Shown: positions 38,170 to 44,880 of the stretch, piece after piece
Position numbering within the stretch: position 1 is the stretch's first letter
Layout: each line of letters opens with the position of its first letter
IMG/VR virus record: IMGVR_UViG_3300021792_000001
Coordinates: 1 to 46,484 of that record
Source: a virus
Strand: one strand, 5' to 3'
DNA length: 46,484 bases
The notes under the pieces: model-generated
The model's input: only the letters and a program-made list of their open reading frames with translations
The model's database searches: none
What the model was told of the DNA's origin: nothing
Position numbers and translations under genes: made by a program

Positions 38170-38475
38170 TTACTTTTGATTGGCCTCTTGCCGATCGATG
38201 TTTCTTAGTTGTCCGAATCGCTGGTCTATGTCTTTCACCAGCTTACAAAGTTCAGGGTCGCCCCAATCTATGATTTCACACTTTGCTAAAAAAGCCCCTT
38301 GCGGGGCAATGTCGTAATGGCGTTCATCTAACAAAAGGGTCGATCTCAAATGCGGGTCAGTCGTTCCACTATCAAGACAACCATCATGGCCGCACTTACT
38401 AAAGTGTGATAGCTTCACAAGGACATCCCCCAATACTCTGCTCGGGCGCTTCACAGCGTGCCGACTAAGAGCCAT
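38170..38475 (-). CDS. Small early protein whose start lies in the C4-like repeat (101 aa)
   Basis: ATG 38475 lies in the 53-bp repeat, so residues 1-12 are shared with the short leader peptide of the other repeat copy. The rest has CGHDGC near residue 33 and an acidic C-terminus. A strong terminator (38288-38307) sits inside the frame, encoding PQGAFLA. This makes the protein-coding status uncertain; the region may serve chiefly as C4-like antisense and target RNA. Confidence 0.45.
   Translation of the reverse strand: MALSRHAVKRPSRVLGDVLVKLSHFSKCGHDGCLDSGTTDPHLRSTLLLDERHYDIAPQGAFLAKCEIIDWGDPELCKLVKDIDQRFGQLRNIDRQEANQK
38288..38307 (-). terminator. Intrinsic terminator downstream of the C4-like targets
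   Basis: GCCCC-GCAA-GGGGC followed by six T on the minus strand, about 50 nt after the second complementary target. It is the first of two terminators that early leftward transcription must pass. Confidence 0.85.
38357..38385 (-). promoter_or_regulatory. Candidate targets of the C4-like antisense RNA
   Basis: Minus-strand GATGGTTGT (38385-38377) is perfectly complementary to ACAACCATC of the repeat (38489-38481). CGACTGA (38363-38357) pairs with TTAGTCG (38468-38462) with one wobble. Two short targets in the same order as the antisense segments match the a'/b' and a''/b'' scheme of phage C4 RNA. Confidence 0.6.
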
Positions 38476-38492
38476 CTAACGATGGTTGTTTA
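38440..38492 (-). ncRNA. C4-like antisense RNA element, copy 1 (53-bp repeat)
   Basis: On the minus strand it has two short hairpins: CCATC-GTTA-GATGG, and a CGCT/AGCG stem. The sequence is identical to 38997-39049. Its 5' half and the linker between the hairpins are complementary to targets about 100 nt downstream. It overlaps the start codon of the 38475 frame. Confidence 0.65.
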
Positions 38493-38539
38493 TCCAACAC
38501 TAAGCTGGATGTATTTCTTACCCCACAAGGAGGTTTTGC

Positions 38540-38803
38540 ATGATCATAGAGATCTACACAAAAAATAACGCGCTTACTCAAACCATCGAATCGGTAAAAG
38601 GCCCTATTCCGAGGTTTGGCGAATTATTAACCCTGCAACAAGATGGTGGCTATTTGCAGGGTGTTGAAACTGTCATCGTCAGAGAGGTAGATTACACACT
38701 CAAAGACAATGAGCTAACGCCAGTCATTCGATGCCAGCCATACTTTGGCGAGCACACCAGATCATTTCTGGTTAAAGAGTTCGGTTGGAACGGGGATAGC
38801 TGA
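38540..38803 (+). CDS. Small phage protein between the repeat copies (87 aa)
   Basis: ATG 38540 follows AAGGAGG by 7 nt. The small beta-rich chain (PIPRFGELLTLQQDG, VREVDYTLKDNELTPVIRC) resembles the 42157 minus-strand gene in strand pattern (PRVGDSV...), suggesting one small-protein family. It is transcribed against the early leader and overlaps the 38762 gene tail to tail by 42 bp. Confidence 0.65.
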   Translation: MIIEIYTKNNALTQTIESVKGPIPRFGELLTLQQDGGYLQGVETVIVREVDYTLKDNELTPVIRCQPYFGEHTRSFLVKEFGWNGDS

Positions 38804-38974
38804 TAGGTTTTTCACCAGACCATCTATCATTTCGCCGGTTGCATCCAACTGGCGAAACACCTCCGTATCACGTAAACCAGCATCGGAAAGCTTGGCTGTC
38901 GTACTCCAAAGGTTCGCGCTTAGACCCTCTAAGCTCACTTGAACATTGGCGACGCTTGGTTGTGGTTTACTCAT
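38762..38974 (-). CDS. Small early protein after the second C4-like copy (70 aa)
   Basis: ATG 38974 follows AAGGAGC by 6 nt. Amphipathic helical sequence (SLEGLSANLWSTTAKLSDAGLRDTEVFRQLD). It is preceded by a 15-codon leader peptide from the 53-bp repeat. Its 3' end overlaps the convergent plus-strand gene. Function unknown; the place resembles kil/cro-type small early genes. Confidence 0.6.
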   Translation of the reverse strand: MSKPQPSVANVQVSLEGLSANLWSTTAKLSDAGLRDTEVFRQLDATGEMIDGLVKNLSAIPVPTELFNQK

Positions 38975-38984
38975 ATCGTGCTCC

Positions 38985-39032
38985 TTAACTTGTTCCGCTC
39001 GGGCGCTTCACAGCGTGCCGACTAAGAGCCAT
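38985..39032 (-). CDS. 15-codon leader peptide in the second repeat
   Basis: Starts in the repeat and ends just before the ribosome binding site of the 70-aa gene. The first 12 codons equal those of the 38475 frame. Stop codons appear at once after divergence, so translation, if any, is of a short leader. Confidence 0.4.
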   Translation of the reverse strand: MALSRHAVKRPSGTS

Positions 39033-39049
39033 CTAACGATGGTTGTTTA
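38997..39049 (-). ncRNA. C4-like antisense RNA element, copy 2 (53-bp repeat)
   Basis: Identical to 38440-38492 at all 53 positions. Here the shared ATG (39032) leads only to a 15-codon peptide (MALSRHAVKRPSGTS) ending at 38985. No matching target pair lies downstream, so this copy may give a free antisense RNA acting in trans on copy 1 transcripts. Confidence 0.62.
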
Positions 39050-39280
39050 CAGCGGATTACCTAAAACAGTAATTCTATACAAAATACTGATTGCCAATTT
39101 CGCTGAATATTTTCTAATTTTAAACACCTAATTAACTTTTTGTAAATCTTTTCAGTTGAATTAATTGATGCTTTTTACAGATTACACAAAATCATGTGCA
39201 TTACACACAACACAATGTGTGATGAGCTAAATCAAAAGTTCACTCACTGCACATACAACAAATAAGGCTGACACCGCTAT
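39050..39280. promoter_or_regulatory. Repressor/early operator region
   Basis: AT-rich intergenic DNA between the leftward early leader and the rightward repressor-like gene. A partial dyad CACACA-ACACAA-TGTGTG with flanking CAT/ATG lies at about 39203-39226, and ACAGATTACACA lies at 39176-39187. Both divergent promoters should be here, with operators for the repressor-like protein. I could not assign -10/-35 boxes confidently. Confidence 0.55.
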
Positions 39281-40033
39281 ATGCCAACCATTGAACCCCT
39301 TGATAAAGAAGTGAAGGCAAGCACTGCTGGTGCATGTTCGCTTGCCATGCAACGTATTATCAATGCATCACGCTATGAACGTAGCGAGGTGGCGGAGTAC
39401 TTAGGATTGTCGCTTGTTGCACTAGGCAGCCGAATGCGCGGTAGCGTGTCATTCTCGCTTGAAGAGGCCGTGATGATCTGCAAACTTGCGGAGATCCCCC
39501 TGGCTGATGCACTTAAAATTGGTGAAATGAGCCAAGAAGAGTTTGAAAACGCGTGGATCTACCAATGGCGGAGACGCAATTTTGCCAAGCATGTTGCGCA
39601 TCTAGTGGCTGACAAGGGATTAAATCACAGAGAAATCGCGGACATCTGTGGCTATAGCCAAAGCTGGCTAAGCACTGTCTTGAGTGGCAACCGAAAACTA
39701 ACTGGGCGAATTGCTCGCGTTATCGAAAAACGCCTAGAGCTTCCAGAAGATTTTCTTGATCGTAAGCCGCTAACACCACCCAAAGCCGCACAGATCGACG
39801 GCTCATTACTGGCTAAGACAGCCGCTCAACTGGTGGCGACCGTGCGCGGCGAAGGCTTCGAGATCGACAGTGATTTATTTAATATTTACGTAACGGCTAT
39901 AGTTCAACTTTATAATGCCCGTATCGCTACACGGGGCGGATATGACCCTGAAACCGATGCAGCCCAATTCCAGTCAGTTTATGACCAATTAGTACTACAG
40001 TTGAAAATGAAAGAAGGGCTTTGGAAGTATTAG
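39281..40033 (+). CDS. Repressor-like protein with two HTH domains, no S24 peptidase (250 aa)
   Basis: Two helix-turn-helix regions are visible: residues 20-65 (ERSEVAEYLGLSLVALGSRMRG) and 105-150 (NHREIADICGYSQSWLSTVLSGNRKLTGRIARVIEKRLELP). The C-terminal 80 residues are helical and contain no Ser/Lys S24 (LexA/CI) catalytic pattern, so it cannot self-cleave in SOS. It diverges from the early leftward transcript and is the best candidate for the lysogeny regulator. Prophage induction would therefore need an antirepressor or RNA control. Confidence 0.75.
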   Translation: MPTIEPLDKEVKASTAGACSLAMQRIINASRYERSEVAEYLGLSLVALGSRMRGSVSFSLEEAVMICKLAEIPLADALKIGEMSQEEFENAWIYQWRRRNFAKHVAHLVADKGLNHREIADICGYSQSWLSTVLSGNRKLTGRIARVIEKRLELPEDFLDRKPLTPPKAAQIDGSLLAKTAAQLVATVRGEGFEIDSDLFNIYVTAIVQLYNARIATRGGYDPETDAAQFQSVYDQLVLQLKMKEGLWKY

Positions 40034-40062
40034 TTTAAGAATTAAAAGAAAGGGAGTTCAGT

Positions 40063-40908
40063 TTGAAAAGCTACATACACAACACCTTCCCCATCACCTA
40101 TGATGGAAATGATGCTGATCGGCATGAAATCGATCTTTCAGAGCTTTCCAAGTCGCTTGAAGGGCTTTCTAAAATCCTCAGCATTACGGCTAATTTCGTC
40201 ATAACAGGCCACTATACGACCGTATCAAGCGCACACCAAGTCAAGGTATTTGCCAGTGAGCCGAAGGCGAAATGCTATCAATTTCTAGTTGACGTACAAG
40301 CATTAGCACAGCATCCTCTTTTTTCTGGGTTTGGCGGAGCTCTCATTATGCTCATAGTCAACTATGCTATATCAAAGCACAGCGGAAGAAGTGAAGAGAT
40401 GAAAATGCTTAAAGCAGCTCTTAGCGAAGCAATACAAGAGCTTGGCAAAAGAGACGAAGAAACCATATCTAAACTCTTGTCGACCATTGATAAAATGACC
40501 GACAACTTCGCCGCGCCGCTAAGAAATGCTGTAGCTCCAGTAGGAAATAGCTGTGAAACCCTTGAAATTGGCGAGAAGGGCCGACATACCATTCCAATCA
40601 ATGCCGAAATGAAGGCGGCGATCTTAGAGGAAATTGAAGAAATCACATCTGAGCAAACATATTATGCTGTAATAACAGAGCTGGACCTAGAGAATCAGAC
40701 CTGCAAACTTAGGTTTTGCAACGAAAATGGCGAGATTGCCAAAGACTCAAATAGGGTAAAGGGACAAATCACAGATCCAACTATAATGACCTCAGAGAAC
40801 CATTATATTGTTAGTATGGTATCGGCTAAGCCAATTCAAATAAAAGCCAAAGCAGCGCTAAAGAATGGTCAAATTCAAAAGCTGTTTATCTCTGATGCTA
40901 CAACTTAG
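40063..40908 (+). CDS. Unknown protein following the repressor (281 aa)
   Basis: TTG 40063 follows AAAGGGAG by 7 nt; no ATG fits. Opening motif YDGNDADRHEIDLSELSKSLEGLSKIL is characteristic of a conserved but unnamed family in phages and defence-like loci. A hydrophobic segment (FSGFGGALIMLIVNYAI, about residues 90-106) and a charged helix follow, then a C-terminal beta-rich part. Possible membrane-linked immunity or superinfection gene expressed with the repressor. Confidence 0.6.
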   Translation: MKSYIHNTFPITYDGNDADRHEIDLSELSKSLEGLSKILSITANFVITGHYTTVSSAHQVKVFASEPKAKCYQFLVDVQALAQHPLFSGFGGALIMLIVNYAISKHSGRSEEMKMLKAALSEAIQELGKRDEETISKLLSTIDKMTDNFAAPLRNAVAPVGNSCETLEIGEKGRHTIPINAEMKAAILEEIEEITSEQTYYAVITELDLENQTCKLRFCNENGEIAKDSNRVKGQITDPTIMTSENHYIVSMVSAKPIQIKAKAALKNGQIQKLFISDATT

Positions 40909-41037
40909 AGTAGTAGGAACCTTATACTTAAGCTCATCAATCCGAATCTCATACCACAACACCATGCCGACCTTGCCGTCGGCTTTGGCCGCTTCCATTA
41001 GCACTTCCAAGCGCGCAATTTCCTTTAACACATCCAT
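40858..41037 (-). CDS. Possible small helical protein (59 aa)
   Basis: From ATG 41037, after AGGTGGAAAG, a short leucine/alanine helix (MDVLKEIARLEVLMEAAKADGK) is followed by an alpha/beta tail. It overlaps the end of the unknown plus-strand gene. The codon pattern looks coding at the 5' half; overall support is modest. Confidence 0.4.
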   Translation of the reverse strand: MDVLKEIARLEVLMEAAKADGKVGMVLWYEIRIDELKYKVPTTLSCSIRDKQLLNLTIL

Positions 41038-41417
41038 CTTTCCACCTACCATGGCGAACACAATCGCCGCAGAATGATGCGTTGCACGCCGCCAAAGTGC
41101 AATAGCATCTGTAAAAGTCTACACGTTTACCGCAACGTCACTTCATGCACAACTCGTTCGGCAAACGCCTAAGAGCTGCACGGATCACCACCAGCCGACC
41201 AAACACATCATTAAAAAAATCGAGCAAATCTTAAGATACTCTTTGGCTCCGTGTGACATAGGTCATATAGATTCAACTCTTGCCAACGTTCGCGACGCCA
41301 TTATTTCACTACCAAAAGAGCGCAGATCAGCCGCCATCTTGATGCTAGAAAACCTAGCAAAATCCTACCGTTAACTTTCAATTCTCACAGAGCATATCAT
41401 TTATGATATTAAATATC

Positions 41418-41433
41418 CTGTATGTATATACAG
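41418..41433. promoter_or_regulatory. LexA (SOS) box
   Basis: CTG-TATGTATATA-CAG exactly fits the CTG-N10-CAG LexA consensus with an alternating TA spacer. It lies 98 bp upstream of the LuxR-type HTH gene. Only one such box was found at a promoter in the window. Confidence 0.75.
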
Positions 41434-41464
41434 TTTTATTTATTACATTATTTTATTCTCATAC

Positions 41465-41493
41465 TTGACGAAATATTATCTTTAGATTAACTT
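41465..41493 (+). promoter_or_regulatory. Probable promoter of the rightward operon
   Basis: TTGACG, a 17-bp AT-rich spacer and TAACTT. The LexA box ends 31 bp before the -35, close enough for control only if another promoter overlaps the box directly; both may operate. Confidence 0.45.
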
Positions 41494-41531
41494 TCTGTAA
41501 TCAGAGTTAAAACTAGGCAAGAGGCCGAATC

Positions 41532-41981
41532 ATGCAAGATGCAAAAAACATCACGTTTTACCCTTCAGAAAGCGCCCCGCACATCAGCGGCCGCGCAGTT
41601 GAAATTCTAGCGCTAACGGCCCAAGGCCTTAAGTCACCACAGATCGCCGACATCATGTGTCGCTCTGTACCCACTATTCGCTTTCATCAAGTTGAAGCCC
41701 GTAAGTTCTACCACGCGCGCTGCTTGACCGAAGCAGTCGCCAAAGCAATTGCCCTTGGCGATATCCAGTTTCGTGTCGAAACGGCCACCGAAAAAACAAC
41801 AGCCCACAGCATGATGACCTACGGCTTTATCTTCGCTGCGCTGATCACCGCCTTAGTAGACACACCTTTTTTCAGTGACACAGACCAAGACTTGGCACGT
41901 CACAACAAAGTACGCACCACTCGAACCGTCAGGGTACGCCACGGGCGCCTTGATCTAATCAATGAAGAATTAATCGGATAG
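41532..41981 (+). CDS. LuxR-type HTH protein with a hydrophobic segment (149 aa)
   Basis: Residues 17-75 match the LuxR/GerE DNA-binding domain (SGRAVEILALTAQGLKSPQIADIM, then TIRFHQVEARKFY and an AVAKAIALGDI end). There is no N-terminal autoinducer-binding or receiver domain. Residues about 96-112 are hydrophobic and may anchor the protein in the membrane; the tail is basic. First gene after the LexA box, so it is a candidate SOS-induced activator or antirepressor of the prophage. Confidence 0.72.
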   Translation: MQDAKNITFYPSESAPHISGRAVEILALTAQGLKSPQIADIMCRSVPTIRFHQVEARKFYHARCLTEAVAKAIALGDIQFRVETATEKTTAHSMMTYGFIFAALITALVDTPFFSDTDQDLARHNKVRTTRTVRVRHGRLDLINEELIG

Positions 41982-41991
41982 GAGAAGGGAA

Positions 41992-42279
41992 ATGCAGCTA
42001 TTTCAAGCAGATATTGCGCTGGAGTTTTTTGAGGCGATTTGCAAGGCAAACGAAGAGCTAGGCAAAGCGGTAGATGCAGCAAGCGTAGATGAAAAATCCC
42101 CAGTAACAGCTGAGCTACTGGAGATTTCAAAAAAGCTAAATCAGTTCGTTCACCGCTTAAATCCAGCCGTGACGCTCAAGGATGCTACGACGGATAGCTT
42201 TGACAGTCTGCCCCGCTATGGGCAGAACGACGACCAAGTAGGGGGAGCCGCGCTGGATATCAAAAATATCAGTACCTGA
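41992..42279 (+). CDS. Small unknown protein (95 aa)
   Basis: ATG 41992 follows AGGAGAAGGG. Helical N-terminal half (ALEFFEAICKANEELGKAV, LLEISKKLNQFVHRL), disordered acidic end. The last 120 nt overlap the convergent 42157 gene in the opposite direction; one of the two ends may be misjudged. No family. Confidence 0.5.
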   Translation: MQLFQADIALEFFEAICKANEELGKAVDAASVDEKSPVTAELLEISKKLNQFVHRLNPAVTLKDATTDSFDSLPRYGQNDDQVGGAALDIKNIST

Positions 42280-42468
42280 CTCCAACACTACACCTTTATC
42301 GCCCTCAAGACTTGGGTATCTGGCTTTCAGGTCTCTTATCAAGGCAGGAACGTCCACGCTATCGCCAACGCGAGGCATAAAGTCTAGGTCGATCTCAGAC
42401 GAATAAAGAGTTTTGATGCTATCCCAAGTGGCATCAACGCGAACAACAAACGAAATATTAACTTGCAT
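42157..42468 (-). CDS. Small unknown minus-strand protein (103 aa)
   Basis: ATG 42468 is 6 nt after AAGGA. Beta-rich with MPRVGDSVDVPALIRD in the middle and FDIQRGSPYLVVVLPIAG near the end; similar in pattern to the 38540 gene. It is the only leftward gene within the rightward Xis/Int operon. Confidence 0.55.
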   Translation of the reverse strand: MQVNISFVVRVDATWDSIKTLYSSEIDLDFMPRVGDSVDVPALIRDLKARYPSLEGDKGVVLESGTDIFDIQRGSPYLVVVLPIAGQTVKAIRRSILERHGWI

Positions 42469-42539
42469 AAGCATTCCTTACTTATTGATTGGAAGCTCAA
42501 AAGTACTGGAAGGCCTAGCAAACAACAAGGAGACAAGTC

Positions 42540-42743
42540 ATGCACAACGGATTAATCCTAAGTCGCACAAAGGACGAAGGCATCACTATCAAAGTACCAC
42601 CTTCGACAACTGAAACCACCGTGCACGTCACCACGCTGTCATGCACACACTCACGTGCGCGCCTGCACATCGCAGCACCACGTGACACCAGCATCGTCCG
42701 TGACGAGTTATTGGAAATCTCAAAGGAAGGGGACGCCGCATGA
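42540..42743 (+). CDS. csrA: CsrA/RsmA-like RNA-binding regulator (67 aa)
   Basis: The CsrA fold is recognisable: LILSRTKDEGITI at the N-terminus (strand 1 with Arg6-type residue) and ARLHIAAPRDTSIVRDELLE at the C-terminus, matching the IGVNAPKEVSVHREEI core. The key RNA-contact arginine of strand 5 is kept (IVRDE); the second N-terminal Arg is replaced by Thr. CsrA binds GGA in mRNA leaders. A phage-borne copy could alter host translation or protect the prophage's own leader RNAs. It overlaps the next gene by 4 bp. Confidence 0.75.
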   Translation: MHNGLILSRTKDEGITIKVPPSTTETTVHVTTLSCTHSRARLHIAAPRDTSIVRDELLEISKEGDAA

Positions 42744-43072
42744 GCGAAGTAAAAACATTCAGCCAAACGCTTTACCCAAACAAAGCACTGATCGTGCTAA
42801 ACGGCGAGCACAACCCACTGTTTCGTATCGCACACGTTTCGCACGAACTAACGAATCTAGGCAACTGCTACACCGTGCAAATCAGCTCAGTGAACGCAGC
42901 CAGCCGCAAGCGCACTTACTACCAAAACGAAGTAATGCGCCTCGGTCAGCTTCTAATCCGCTTCGAGCCAAGCACCAACCACCCAGCCGCCGCAAAACTG
43001 GTGTTTGTGGAGAAACCAAGCTCTTTCACCGTCATTGCTGACACAACAGCCAAACAAGTGGCCAACGCGTAA
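42740..43072 (+). CDS. Unknown protein coupled to CsrA-like gene (110 aa)
   Basis: ATG 42740 overlaps the csrA stop (ATGA). Small alpha/beta protein with FRIAHVSHEL and YYQNEVMRLGQLLIRFEP segments. No family recognised. Confidence 0.6.
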   Translation: MSEVKTFSQTLYPNKALIVLNGEHNPLFRIAHVSHELTNLGNCYTVQISSVNAASRKRTYYQNEVMRLGQLLIRFEPSTNHPAAAKLVFVEKPSSFTVIADTTAKQVANA

Positions 43073-43082
43073 GGAGACAACC

Positions 43083-43469
43083 ATGACAACTAAAGACAAG
43101 CAGGATGCGGCGCGGGATATCGCTTTGATTACGTTTCAGTCTGGAGCGCAAAGACTGCCCTCAGAAGAGGAGATTTCAACATATGCGCAAATGCTGGCGA
43201 CTATTTCCATCAAGCTGATCCACGGCTTGGAAGGCCAAAAATTAAGCGACTTAAATGACCATCTTTTTTCTCAGCTTGAGCGTCTTGGTGATGAATCCCT
43301 TACCAAAGAAGACTTGGAAAAAGAGATCGACCGAGCAAAAGCGATCAGCGGCATAGCAAAAGACATTGTGTCAAATGCTTCACTGGTCCTTAAAGCTGAG
43401 CATATGCGTCACGAAGGCATGATCGCAAGCCAAAATACACCAAAGCTTCTGGGGATTGGCAATGGCTAG
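43083..43469 (+). CDS. Unknown helical protein (128 aa)
   Basis: ATG 43083 follows AAGGAGAC. Helical protein with IALITFQSGAQRLPSEEEI and a long coil (EDLEKEIDRAKAISGIAKDI). The longer frame to 43005 lies in the previous gene and is not used. No family known. Confidence 0.6.
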   Translation: MTTKDKQDAARDIALITFQSGAQRLPSEEEISTYAQMLATISIKLIHGLEGQKLSDLNDHLFSQLERLGDESLTKEDLEKEIDRAKAISGIAKDIVSNASLVLKAEHMRHEGMIASQNTPKLLGIGNG

Positions 43470-44234
43470 ACAACCATACACAGCTGAGCAACTTGCTTTT
43501 ATTGAGGAAGCTTACAAAAAAGCCCCTCTTTCGACTGTCGCAAAGCAGTTTAATAGCAAGTTTGGACAGAACCGCTCTGCATCTGCAATCAAGTCGCAAG
43601 CTTCTAAGCATGGTTTTGTTTGCGGTCGAAAGCCTGGTAATGCGAAAGGTGCGGCTCCGTGTTTACTAAATGATGCAGAGATTGCTTTCATTACGGAGCA
43701 ATTCAAGGTTTTGGACATTAACAAACTAACTCAAGCATTTAACGCTCACTTTGGGCGCAACTTGACTAAGTCACAATTGCGAAGCCAAACAAAGAATCGC
43801 GGCATTAAATCTGGCCGCACGGGCCAATTTAAACCAGGGCAAAGCAGCTGGAACGCAGGCACAAAAGGCATCTGCCAAGCTAACAGCGGCTCGTTTAAAA
43901 AGGGTCAACAGCCACATAATCATGTACCAGTCGCACTGAACGCGTCAACGAAGATGGTTATGTGCAAGTAAAGGTTGCTGAGCCACGCGAGTGGAAATTC
44001 AAACACCGACTTGTGTGGGAGCAGGAGCACGGGCCGCTGGAGCCAGGCGATGTGGTCTTAATGATCGACGGCAATAAGCAGAACTTCGCCCCAAGCAACC
44101 TACGCAAAGTTGAAAACAAACATTTAGGAAAGTTAAACCGACAATACCGCTTCCTACAGCAACCACTGGAGATGCGCGACACATTGATCGCAATCACCAA
44201 ATTAGAAATTAAAGCAAAGGAAATGACAGCATGA
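43462..44234 (+). pseudogene. HNH endonuclease split by a frameshift
   Basis: Frame 1 (43462-43971) has an N-terminal HTH-like region repeated twice, a glycine/lysine-rich linker (TGQFKPGQSSWNAGTKG) and PHNHVPV. It then shifts. The next frame continues with TERVNEDGYVQVKVAEP and KFKHRLVWEQEHGPLEPGDVVLMIDGNKQNFAPSNL, the expected His-Asn-His core. One base is missing near 43938 (GTCG-CACT, expected GTCGGCACT). Either a pseudogene or a sequencing or assembly error; the second half also has its own start at 43962 by chance. Confidence 0.75.
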
Positions 44235-44569
44235 GCCTAGAACGCGACTTGCAACTTTGGCAGCAAACGGGCAACAGCACCCACGCGCGCAACATCGCCA
44301 ACCACTTAGTGACTGTGCTCGACCAAAGCAAATACGAAAGCATCGATAAGCTCAAAGATATCACCGTTGGCCACGGATCGGGCGCAGAAATCAAAAGCGG
44401 TTTGCTTTGGGCCGTGATCGAAAGCCACGAAGCCAAGAACCAAGCACTGCGCCGCCAAAACGTAATCATGACAGAGGCACTGCAGATTATTCGCAACAAC
44501 ACACACCGCGCGCCGACAGCCGGTGAGCTAGCGAACGAAACATTAAAGAAAGTATTGGAGGGATTATGA
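44231..44569 (+). CDS. Unknown protein (112 aa) upstream of Xis
   Basis: ATG 44231 overlaps the HNH stop by 4 bp. Helical, with STHARNIANHLVTVLDQSKYES and EAKNQALRRQNVIMTEALQII. Its stop overlaps the Xis-like start. A regulator or accessory of integration is possible; no family. Confidence 0.55.
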   Translation: MSLERDLQLWQQTGNSTHARNIANHLVTVLDQSKYESIDKLKDITVGHGSGAEIKSGLLWAVIESHEAKNQALRRQNVIMTEALQIIRNNTHRAPTAGELANETLKKVLEGL

Positions 44570-44880
44570 GCGAGTTCATTAAGCCTAAATGGCCACGCAA
44601 ACAACGCATTCGTGATTACGCCAAGCAGCACTTTACTGACCCTGAAAAAGAGTTATCACGCTTACGCCGCCAACTAAAGGCTGGCGAATTACCGGGCATT
44701 TTGGAAGGAAAACTATGGTTTGTGTGGATTTTACCAGATGGCCAACCCGCGTATGGTTACAGTGAAGACGCACCAGTAAAGCCAGAAGTGAAGCGAGTGG
44801 AGCAAATCTCAACAGGTAACGCGATCGCAGACGCGATCCTTTTCAAACACGAAATTAAGCAAGGCACGGAATTACGATGA
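44566..44880 (+). CDS. xis: Excisionase-like protein (104 aa)
   Basis: The N-terminal half has a winged-helix of the excisionase type (RIRDYAKQHFTDPEKELSRLRRQLKAGELPG, then EGKLWFVWIL). Basic and adjacent to int with a 4-bp overlap, the usual Xis-Int order. It would bend DNA at attR and drive excision. The C-terminus is longer than lambda Xis (72 aa). Confidence 0.75.
   Translation: MSEFIKPKWPRKQRIRDYAKQHFTDPEKELSRLRRQLKAGELPGILEGKLWFVWILPDGQPAYGYSEDAPVKPEVKRVEQISTGNAIADAILFKHEIKQGTELR

Larger units (their letters stand above)
41038..41531. other. Non-coding region with degraded reading frame and regulatory sites
   Basis: A plus-strand frame stays open from about 41078 to 41374 and reads protein-like (PTKHIIKKIEQILRYSLAP, AIISLPKERRSAAILMLENLAKS) but has no start codon, so it may be a decayed gene. 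The rest holds the palindrome ATATCAT-TT-ATGATAT (41389-41404), a LexA box (41418-41433) and a promoter (41465-41493). Confidence 0.5.

Noticed and set aside
39281-40033. Classical CI-type SOS-cleavable repressor
   Set aside because: The C-terminal half shows no S24 serine/lysine peptidase pattern.
41532-41981. Phage quorum-sensing receptor of LuxR type
   Set aside because: Only the HTH is present; there is no autoinducer-binding domain before it.
42540-43041. Frame 42655-43041 as a separate gene
   Set aside because: It overlaps csrA-like and its neighbour in another frame, lacks a ribosome binding site and has low-complexity arginine-rich composition.
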